A stretch of 64,000 nucleotides of DNA from Anseranas semipalmata. Lineage: Eukaryota > Chordata > Aves > Anseriformes > Anseranatidae. Positions 54,880 through 64,000 of this stretch are shown here, piece after piece; the stretch's first letter is position 1; each line of letters begins with the position of its first letter. The position numbers were made by a program, and so were the translations under genes. The stretch covers positions 1,180,460 through 1,244,459 of the forward strand of contig VXAA01006526.1 of assembly GCA_013399115.1 (NCBI GenBank). Direction: 5' to 3'. The notes below the pieces were generated by a model. The model ran no database searches, was not told the origin of the DNA, and worked only from the letters and a program-made list of their open reading frames with translations.

Positions 54880-57394
54880 ATAAAGTACTTTGCACTTTAC
54901 AAAAGCTGTGTATTGTACAAAAAGTCTAACAAGAATGATTTTACAAAATGAAAACTAATCTGGAGAACGTGACCCTTCAGGAAACTGTTCAGAGTTCCCA
55001 TTCCTTCTAAGAAACCAGGGATATTTTTTTTTTCTTTTACAAAATTATTTCACTATTGGTCCATTTACTGACACCAAGTTTTACACAATGTTCTTGTGAG
55101 TGAATATTGCATTTCTATAGATTGTCCTCCACCTTTTACAAAAGGGAAAAATACCACTTTCAATGAACCAGTATACTGCATTATTTTCACAAAAGGTTTC
55201 CAGGTAGTTGGGTTCAAATTAGTATACAGCTTTACAGCACATGCTGCTTAAAACTGTAATAAAATACATCACTGAACTAACCTGCTTCCATCACTGTGGG
55301 TCTGCTCATGCTCCTATCTCAACAAAATTTGGTACCCTGCAAGATGAGTGTAGCACTGTTTAAGCTGACACAGTGTTCAGAGTATTCACTGAGATAAAAA
55401 CAAGTTCAAGCTTTGCTGGCAGCAGTTGAACAGTAAACGCCTTCCCACTGGCTGATGAAACCGTCAAGAAGAGTGAGCTCTAGTAGGATAAATGAGGTCA
55501 CTGTTTGCAATTCCCTGCCAGCTTGCTGGTTGAAGAAAACACCATTCGTCAGTAAACAGAAAGCAAAACACACTACACCACAAAGCTGTTCATAAGTCTT
55601 CACCCACTTCCTCCAAAAATGAAAAAAAAAAAAAAAATAATTCAGAAACACATCTTGTACACCCCTTAACTATTATAAAGAAGATATTCATTTAACCACT
55701 GAATACAATATAAAATATAATAGTAATGGCAAAGTAATCAGGATAACTTAAAAAAAGTACTAAAATATATGCAGAAGCAATGGCTGTACCACTGCTTCCT
55801 ACCTAGCTTCTCGAGAGGCATGCTGCAAACTCTCAGAGGTCCAATACTTACAGGGTGCCATTAATTCACACTCAGCATGTTCATCATGTTAATCAGCCTT
55901 AATAAATAGCTCTACACCAGGGCTTCGGGCAATCCTTTGATGCTCAATCTGGCTGCACTGAGGAACTGCTCCAGGAATGGATTTAAGACTTTTAAACAGA
56001 ATACCTGCAGAGCAGGCAACTGTGCTGCAGGGCTAGCGGTACAGCACGTGGAAGTGGTGTGCACCAGCCCATGGTTTCTCCAAGCCCCCAGAGACACCAG
56101 AGCCTGGCATCAAAGCCTTCCACCAACTTGAGGTTTAAGCTCCCTTGTGTTAACACCAAAAGAATAGCTGCATCAGATAGTTCATGCCAAGCCATTTGAC
56201 TAACAACAAAATCTTTAACTTCATTCATTTTTAATTAGGCTTTGTCGATAAAGAACCCTGGCTGAGCTTTACACAGGCTCCACTATTGCTGTATGTGACG
56301 CTGGCCCTGTTTATCCTCATCAATTCTAATCCCACTTTGAAAAACAAAGTCTCAGCATCAGGAATTAAATGCACGAAAAATGAACACAGGAATGATCACA
56401 CAGGCCATTTGTTCCCTTTAAAAACTGCTTATATATAAACAGATGGAAGAAGTACTGCAGAGATACAACTGAGGACAGTCTGACAAGCCTTCCGGGGAAA
56501 AGCGCCTGCTAATACTGACAGGGCGCAGGAAAAAGCAGCCTGCGAAAATAGGGGAAGAAAGCAAGAGACCGTGCATGCAAACACTCCTCTGCACTGGTGA
56601 AAGCAACAACTAAGCCAGGTCTGGGGAGAGAAGAAATCATCGGCAAGCTTCTTCAACCCACTAAAATAACCATGAGTCTCAACACTACCTCTCCCCTCCT
56701 CACTCAGCTTCTTCACCTTTTTCCTTTCCAAAACAAGTTCACAAAGATTTCTCAGCCAAATTCTTGTTGCTTTCTAGGAATGTAAATAACTACAGGAAAC
56801 CATGAGTGTTCAAAAAAGGGCTGATTGAAAATCTGCTGCATGCATATAGATATGTCTACTCATTTTCATAGAAGAAAACTTTCAGGCCAGAAATGCCCAA
56901 TAATATATTAAATATGTTTATGATCATTTTCAGTATGACTTCAAATACTCTCTCACACTAGGAAAACCCATCACTGAGCTCTGTGTTTCAGCTTCAGGTT
57001 AAATATGCCCCAGAAACATGTAAATTAGGAGCTTCATTAATTTGAACAGCTACAGGCCTGCCAGTGAGAGCACAGCCTGGCACCCGTGGGCACATGCCAG
57101 ACTGGCAGTGAGTTGTCCTCCGTGTGGCTTCTTCCATGTCATGATAATGCAGATTTATAGATAAATAATCCACCATAGATCCTAGTTTTAAGAACAGGTT
57201 AAATATTCAAAGCTTAATTTATATTAAGCAATTTCCCTTTTCACCTCAAATAATTTTCTATGAATCTTTCTGTTTTGTCCTTAGTATTCAAAGTGCCACA
57301 GAGAGAGAGAATTTTCACTTTCCTGTTTGCAGTGTAGCAGAAGTTGGTTACCTGTGGCCTTCACACCGCCTCCGGTTGTCATGCAGCAGAAGTG

Positions 57395-57460
57395 CCACCA
57401 CCATCCATGCCTCCACCACCATCCATATCTCCACCACCCTCCATGCCTCCACCACAGCAG
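57395..57460 (+). repeat. 18-bp minisatellite, about 3.6 copies
   Basis: The unit CCACCACCATCCATGCCT starts at 57395, 57413 and 57431 with one to three changes per copy, followed by a partial copy CCACCACAGCAG. The period is a multiple of three and stays open in several frames (proline- and histidine-rich), but nothing else suggests coding. Confidence 0.92.
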
Positions 57461-58440
57461 GGCCACGCTGGACGGGCTGAATGTGGGATGGAGAGAGGCT
57501 CCGGGACCTGTGGCCTCACATGGCTCTGGAATGCCAGGCTGTTATTTTTCCCAAATTATTCCCAAAATGTCCTAATTTTCCATGGGATACTATCTGGGCC
57601 TTAGGGCTCTTGTCTTCATGAAGACAGGGCTCTTGTCTACATACAGCCTGAAGGCATGCTGACCAAGGCTGCTGTATGGTATCAGTAAATGCTGTGCTGG
57701 TCACAAGGGAACAATAGTGAGGAAACCAAAACTGGTACATGGAAAAGACGGAAAATTTTCCAGAGGCAAACCAAACACAACTAGAACTTAAGAAGCTTAA
57801 GAACTTTTTATTTCCAAAACAAAGACAATTTTTGTAGCATTTCACTTTCTGAACATGTTAACCCAGCAGTCAGACAGGTGGGGAGCAGTGCCCCTCTTAG
57901 AAAGAGTGCATGGTGAAAAAAGAAAAACTTGTTCCAGCTTTGGTCTGAAGCTCATTCAACACCATGCTGTATCAGCTGAGGCTGTCCTGCAGGCTTCATT
58001 GTTGAAAAAGGTTTTAGAAATGCATGTTTTGCAAATCTCTCCCATCAGAATCACCTTTATCTCACATAAAGATAAGGGTGCTATTGTGGTGAAATGACTT
58101 CTGGTTTAACCGGGTGACATTTAGAGTTATCTGTGATACGTTTTTCAGAAAAGTCCCAACGCCAGTATAAAACTTTATAAAATTGGACTGTGCTTGATTA
58201 TTATCGCTCTTTATTAGAGAATCTTGTGTTAAGAGATGGTGAGAAGTCTATAAATCATGAAAAGTAATCAAGCATTTATCTGACTACAAGTCTTTTTTTC
58301 TTCTTCTTTTGAGGGAAAAATACAGACAGGTTATGTCTTAAAGACATACTCACATCACAACGGAACAATGATCAACAAAACACATTACTGGGAAGAAGAA
58401 ATCACTCCTTAACAATTTCCTGCTGTCTACAGTATCAGGG

Positions 58441-58640
58441 CTATGTTCTCCGCCAGGTTTCATCCCATGATGTCCCTGCTGCGTCACAGACATTTGTGTA
58501 GCAGAAATACTCACCTTCCACCACCCGTATTTTCATCCCGTGCTCGGACACGGCTGTGGAGCAGCCCCCTGCGCAGCCAGCGGGCACCAGCCTGTCCCGG
58601 AGCACCGGGGAAGGCACAAGCTATTTTCCAGCACGGCAAA
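58441..58640. promoter_or_regulatory. GC- and CpG-rich patch upstream of the DPP10 exons
   Basis: Roughly a dozen CpGs lie in 200 bp, about 28 kb upstream of the transmembrane exon. On the minus strand a near-consensus splice donor, GAAG followed by GTGAGTA (exon end 58515), lies at its edge, preceded by an ATG 22 bases upstream in GC-rich sequence. The phase does not suit a DPP10 coding first exon: joining to 30431 gives a stop after a few codons. At most this is a candidate non-coding exon or promoter. Confidence 0.25.
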
Positions 58641-61084
58641 ACACAGGGAGACATGGCGTGGAAGAAAAGGGGAAATCTAGAGGACTCTGCGACACTCTAC
58701 TCTCTTCGCTCTTCTTTTCCACAGAAAACACTGTCTATCTGATCACAGCTCAGAAGAAATTTACCTGTGTTATTTCCTTCCCTGAAGGGCTGCAGCAAGC
58801 TCCTGTGCCGCTAAGCAAAACCAGAGGCAGTGACGCAGAACAAAGCCCATGGAGATTTGAACAGCTTCAGCCAAGCCCAGGGCACCCTGGTCCCAACAAG
58901 CAAGGCCATTGGACAGTAGAAGAGCTCAGGGCAATGGGGTCGGATATCTCCACAGATAAACAATACTTCAGTCCTCTCGCCTTCCATGCTTGAATCATGC
59001 TTTGCCACGGTCCACATGGACCAGTTGTACTGACTTCAGCCACCTGAGGATGGATCTGGCTTTGAACCTCAACAAAAAGCACACATGTAACCAAGAAGAA
59101 CTTTCTACTACAGGTTGATAAAAACACTGGGAAAAACACCCTGTCCTGTAGCTGATGCTTCAAGGAGAACTGTAACTCTTTTGTCTTTCCCTTTTAAAAG
59201 CCACAGAAGTGCTACAATGACGATTTCCACTCTCTTCATCTGACAGCTAAAACAGAAAACAAGACGGTTACCAGCTCGGGCAATGTATTAAGGAACAAGC
59301 TATTCCTGTAACTTTCATGGGGAAAAAAACACCTCTGTAGTGAAAAATAGAATAGTTGCACTATAAAATTTAACTGTGGATCTCCAAGCAGATTCAGGGA
59401 CTTGGGACAAGCCTCAGAGATGTCCGTGTGCTGTGTGTTCTCCCCACTCACTACAGCAAAGCACTCCCATGAACAAGGCCAGTAAACAACCTCAGCAAAG
59501 TGGCATTTCTACTGAACACTAACCAAGGCTCTCGTCACACAGAGAAATTAATTCCTATGCTGATCTACACATACGCTTTTCTGAACAGCTTGCTGGTTGT
59601 TTTCAAAAAATACACAGTCCAAAGGTCTTCAACTTCCTTTTCTTGTTCACAATTACAAAACATTAATCTTTGTCAATCACCTTTGTATAAGGTTTACATG
59701 TCGTGACACCAGGACACACTGATACAATGCCTCCTTCTCTCTTGGGATACAGCAGCTTGAACCAGCTATGAAATAATGGCATAATTCTCGTAAGTCACTA
59801 CAATTACGCCAGCACTGTTTGGATATAAACGAGGCCCAAAGTACCTCCTATGATTTTAATCAGCAGTCGTTCTTACACCATTGCAGCAATGGTTCAAAGG
59901 TACTGCAGAACAGCCCCCCGTCCTTGCTGGCTATGACTGTCTTGCATAATTTCTCTTTGAACTAGCTTTTTGTGTTTGCTCTCCATTTCAAAAGGAAATG
60001 CAGGGAAACACCTGAAGAAAAGCCAAATCAGACATTGCTATTTTTTATGCATAGGAAATGTTTATAAAAATAGATTCTGAGAATGCATTTTTAATAGCAA
60101 CCAACAAAAAAAGCATTCTTGTATTACAGATTTAACCTGTATATACTGGGACCTGAAATCATTTCACCATGCTAAGATCCAAAATCATTTCAGCATTGTT
60201 GTAGATATCTAATTTAAGAGCAGAGTCATCCAGGCTTCCCTCTATAATTAGCAGCAAAGGACTGGTGACCTGAATTGTTCTGTTGAAATACCTAAAACTT
60301 GTCTCATCTTCCCTGCTGATTTAAAAACTTCATCTAAAGACTTAAAGTGAGGTAAGAAGACTTTCAAATTAAAAAGAAATTAAAATAAACCCCAAAGAAC
60401 AAAAAGCAACCCGGAAACATACAATAGGAGATTGTATGCTTTAAAAGCCAGGTGGCTACTCCAGGTCCACAAAATATTTAATGCTTATGCATTAAAATAT
60501 GTTGAAAAATAGAATCAGTTTTACAGTTTAATGAAGCAGATGGGCAGAGCGTGTGCTGCTTGCTATGCACAAGAGCCCAATCAAAGCAAAACAACATCCC
60601 TTCTGATGTCCACACGCTGGTAAACTCATGGGATTAAAAACAATACAGTCAGAGCTGTAGCATTTTGTTTGAAAGAAATTTGTAAACAAAGATTAATTTT
60701 AACAACTTGATGCTTATCAGATAAATAGCACTAGGAATACAGAAAACACATGTTTCAAAGCTGTATTTTGAAGCAATTATTTGAAAAGGCTTTGTCACAG
60801 TGGCGTGAAAATTGGTTACTGTCTACTGCTCTGTAATCATTCCTGCCTCTAGAGTGGCTTTCAGGAGCCCAAGCATACCAGACTTCAGCAGAACGTTGTG
60901 AGCATTTGGCATTTCTGAATATTGATCAGTCACGTTCCACTCCAGAGAAATGAGTTTGCAAAATCAGTCTGGGACTTTCTTCTCAGCTCTGCCAATGGCT
61001 GAGAGGTGAAACCACACTTCAGCATCTGCAACTCCAGACAGTGCCCAAATCATTGCATTCACAGTTGGAAACATGAGTGAGAAA

Positions 61085-61183
61085 TCACTGTGCCAGCAAC
61101 ATGCTGGTGACAGATAATCACTATGCCAGCAACATGCTGGTGACGGATAATCACTATGCCAGCAACATGCTGGTGATGGCTAA
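61085..61183 (+). repeat. 33-bp tandem repeat with a hairpin in each unit
   Basis: Three copies start at 61085, 61118 and 61151. The first two differ at two positions; the third diverges at its right end. Each contains CCAGCA-ACA-TGCTGG, a 6-bp perfect stem with a 3-base loop, flanked by a possible G-T pair. No long frame runs through all the copies with recognisable protein content. Confidence 0.93.
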
Positions 61184-62142
61184 CACCACAAGAGCATCAT
61201 GGCTACATGCAGTACCAGACAATACCAAAATTACCAGGTGATGCTGCAGCACCTGTGACACCGTGCTTGTGCTTCACTGCCCCTGCTTGCACACTGGGCC
61301 ACCTCGCATCCATCTCCTTCCCTGGCCTCTTCCATTACAACAATTCAGAACATGCATGGTCCAAAGGCCACTGAGCACTGAAACAACCACAACTTCATGG
61401 GAAACTTTGTGTGTGCACTGGGCTGTGCTGTGGGGCACAGCGCGGCCACCTGACCCGCCCACATCGCATCCCTCTTCCAGTATTCAAACCATCAACGCCT
61501 TGTCCAAAATCTACAGTAATAATAATATAAAAATACCAAGCACTGTTCCAGTATCTTCTCTTTTTATATCATGGGCGTCCCACTCCTGCATGCTGCTGCA
61601 GGAGCCCTTCACACTGGCAAGCTACAGGGGAGCAAGAGGCAGATTACATGTGGATAACCAATGTTTTTATTATGTAAGATTTCTGAACAGGAAAATGGGA
61701 TTTGGAGCTTTAGCTTAACATTCAGGGATTTGATGACTGGATTAAAGCTTTTTACTCATTGTTCTGTTACTCCTCTCAAGATTGGTTATACTGCTGAGGA
61801 GAAGGGGTATTGCTTAGATGAAAGGGTTATTTGTTCTAAGCTACATTGCTTAGAGTAAAGCGTTAATATAGCACATCCAGCTTTATCCGTTCAGTATCTT
61901 ATATGAATGGAGATGCATTGGCAAGGCTGGTTTCTTCAAAGCTGTAGCACAATGAATGAGAATACAGCTATTCTCCAAGCAGCAGGGCTACTTGTAGCTT
62001 CATTAATTTCTAAGAAAAATATCAATAAAATCTCCAACTGAATTTACACAGCACATATCCCAAGATGAAGACTTAAGTAAATCTCAACAGTAAGAGCTAC
62101 ATGTTTATGAGCACTTCTGGTGAGAAGCCCTGTATTTTGGGG

Positions 62143-62275
62143 AATAATAACAACATTTTGCATTTTCAAAGCACCTTTCATTGTAGCATTTCAAACTGCT
62201 TCACAAATGTTAACTACCCAAAATGTAAACTGTCCTGGGAAGCAGGTACCATTACATCCAATTACAGCTTGGTTT
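62143..62275 (+). mobile_element. Probable ancient MIR-like (CORE) SINE
   Basis: The order of AATAATAACAACATTTTGCA, AAAGCACCTTTCATTG, TTTCAAACTGCTTCACAAAT, GGGAAGCAGGTACCATTA and ATTACAGCTTGG resembles the amniote MIR-type consensus (a block like AGCACCTTTCAT, then CTCAAAGCACTTTACAAA, then GGTAGGTATTATTATCCCCA and TTTACAGATGGG). It is strongly diverged, as expected for an element this old. Chance similarity cannot be excluded by eye. Confidence 0.5.
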
Positions 62276-64000
62276 AATATCACAAATGATTTGGTGCCTC
62301 CAAATGTCCAAACTGAACTGTAAGCACTAGCACATCTTCCAGGGACGTGAGTGCATTTTGAAAGAAATAAAAAGAAGAGTCGGGAGGGGAAGGACAGACA
62401 CTAGCTGTAATACATGGTAGATATCATAAATCCAGGCATGAAAAGGCTAGATTTGGTCAGTGGCAAAACAGTAAAACTCAGAATAAACCATCTTGTTTCT
62501 TCCAGAAATGACATTTAGACTCTTTGAAAGGACTGATGAGGGACACACGCAAAACAGATAAGAGAAAGCCAGTGTTACAACTGTGGCCTCCTTTTCAGAA
62601 GTGCCACTTGGTTTGTCTCTGGTTTTAGAGGCTGTTTGCAACCTCTAGCTTCAGTGGCTCATGCTGAGGACTCCCACCCCCACCCCCAGGTTTCTGGACA
62701 CTATGGGAAAGCAGGACCACAAAGGAGCTGAACTCACGGCATGGCAAAAATTGACAGGAACTTACCCTGAGGTTCAGGATGCCAGTGGTGGGTAAAGGGT
62801 AAAATCTCCAAGTCAGTACACACGAATGATTAGAACACAGATAAAGTGTTAAAGTAGATAGTTACCACTACATGGTATGCTAAAGATATTCATTTAAATT
62901 CATTCACTGTATGCATAAATTTTTTAATATTCACCAAGGGTTCTTGAGCAAGAAAGGTCACCATGAAAATGATCCTACCGTTCTAATTAAAGGTTTTCAA
63001 CTACCCTGCAGCTACTACTTCTCCAAATATACTGCCTCTTTTTCCATTCTGATGTGATTGTTTGCCAATATTCTATTTATGTAATGCTTTTTTTTTTTTT
63101 AATCTATTCACTTCAAGTGAATGAAATACTCTTCCCTCCATACTCTCCCTCTGTATGCAAATACACTGTCCCCATTTCAGAGACAGCCAATGCAAACAAC
63201 TGGTAAGTTTGTCACACCACAGCAATTCACTTCCATTTTAGAAAAATTGAAATAGAAAAATGGAAATGGAGATAACAATTTTATCATCCATCTGCCTGAT
63301 TCTTTTCCTAGCTATTTAGATTTCAGGAAAATGCTTCTGTTTCCTGTGATGTTAGAACAGCAATCCAGTCTTGGGTGAGGATTGAAGCCCTCTCACAATG
63401 GAAACAAAACTTTCTGAAATGCTGAGGAACCATTTGCTGCCTCAGAACTAAACTGGAACTGCTGAAGTACACGACTACAGAAATAAAGCCATAGATGCCA
63501 TGTAGTTGAAGAATGGAGCCCTCAGAAGAACAGTGGCTGCTCTGAAGAGGAAGAATGACAGGTCCTACAACCTTGGACAAAGTCTTTCATTGATCACTAA
63601 AAAAGATGGGATATTGCAGCAACTTTGACAGACTCTGAGCTGTGTGCCCCGTACCAAAAGCCCTGGTTCAGACATCCATAATGGAATGTGCTTTTATTAG
63701 TGAAAACAACTCACCCTCACCCACATTAACCTCTGGGCAGCCACCAAATCCTGTTTTTACTTAGAAGTTTTACTGAAGGTGAAGTTCTGGAGAGTCTTAA
63801 ATTTCATGCTTCATTGACATCAGAGAATGCTGTGTCCAGAATGCAATGCCTCTGGGCAATATTTTAAAAGCCAACTAACTTCTGTTTTTTCCCCAGTGAT
63901 GTTAAATCTTGATAACAGGGAGTTGTTTTCAAACTCTTCAAGGTGAGGTACAGACACCTCTGAGTCTCAGAAGACGACTGGAACATGATCAGAAAATAGA

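Larger units (their letters stand above)
30432..64000 (-). other. DPP10: DPP10 intron 1 or 5' region, no exon recognised
   Basis: This is sequence upstream of the transmembrane exon in gene direction. Mammalian DPP10 has several alternative first exons, each supplying a short cytoplasmic N terminus, far upstream of the shared second exon. I found no segment resembling the one I remember (MNQTASVSHHIKC) or another convincing ATG exon ending on a codon boundary before GT. Contents: an inverted repeat at 34.42 kb; A/T microsatellites at 35.06 and 46.24 kb; CR1 pieces at 39.0, 43.4 and 52.1 kb; an ERVL-type LTR at 40.6 kb; an AT-rich palindromic patch at 41.8 kb; poly-T at 45.6 kb; (GGAAA)n at 49.8 kb; probable ancient repeats at 50.15 and 62.15 kb; and minisatellites at 57.4 and 61.1 kb. 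I see nothing recognisable in the rest, including 30.5-34.4, 35.1-39.0, 52.2-57.3 and 62.3-64.0 kb. Confidence 0.7.

Noticed and set aside
58515..58536. ATG-containing minus-strand segment before a strong donor as a DPP10 coding first exon
   Set aside because: It ends one base past a codon boundary; joined to 30431 it reaches a stop after a few codons.
61263..61718. 151-codon open frame, plus strand, the longest in the window
   Set aside because: Composition-driven, no domain or homologue recognised; a chance frame of this length is expected in 64 kb.
1..64000. CRISPR arrays, operons, tRNA or rRNA genes, or a novel gene system
   Set aside because: Nothing of the kind was seen; the window is bird intronic DNA with two coding exons and ordinary repeats.

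Overview
This window is vertebrate nuclear DNA, almost certainly from a bird. It is AT-rich and intron-like. It carries at least five CR1 retrotransposon 3' ends with the typical avian terminus (tandem ATTCTGTG/ATTCTATG-type repeats), one avian ERVL-type solo LTR and numerous A/T microsatellites. It contains no bacterial-style gene. No open reading frame longer than about 150 codons is present, and the longer frames have no recognisable protein family apart from the tails of CR1 ORF2.

The only host gene I can support is DPP10 (dipeptidyl peptidase-like 10, the DPPY/DPL2 auxiliary subunit of Kv4 potassium channels), on the minus strand. Two consecutive coding exons are present with canonical splice sites and matching phase. 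The first, 30317-30431, encodes the juxtamembrane cytoplasmic tail and the single transmembrane helix shared by all isoforms. The second, 22419-22514, encodes the first part of the extracellular domain, including an N-glycosylation sequon. The intron between them is 7,802 bp. I did not find the next downstream exon in 1-22418, nor any of the alternative isoform-defining first exons in 30432-64000. The window therefore appears to be a small slice of a very large gene.

Layout: 1-22418 is intron downstream of the extracellular exon, with a complex A/T repeat near 15.6-15.8 kb, a CR1 fragment at 17.7 kb, a CpG-rich patch at 18.3 kb and a CR1 fragment at 20.1 kb. 22515-30316 is the intron between the two exons, with a very CpG-dense 78-bp patch at 24.0 kb and an N-filled poly-T tract at 25.1 kb. 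30432-64000 is the upstream intron or 5' region. It holds CR1 pieces at 39.0, 43.4 and 52.1 kb, an ERVL-type LTR at 40.6 kb, likely ancient amniote repeats at 50.1 and 62.1 kb, a pure (GGAAA)14 tract at 49.8 kb, and small minisatellites at 57.4 and 61.1 kb.

I found no evidence for a novel gene system. The most notable unexplained features are strong short inverted repeats (12-13 bp arms at 10.56 and 34.42 kb), CpG-dense islets inside introns that could be alternative promoters or enhancers, and a 33-bp tandem repeat in which every unit contains a small hairpin. Recognition of gene and repeat families is from memory of their sequences; no search was run.
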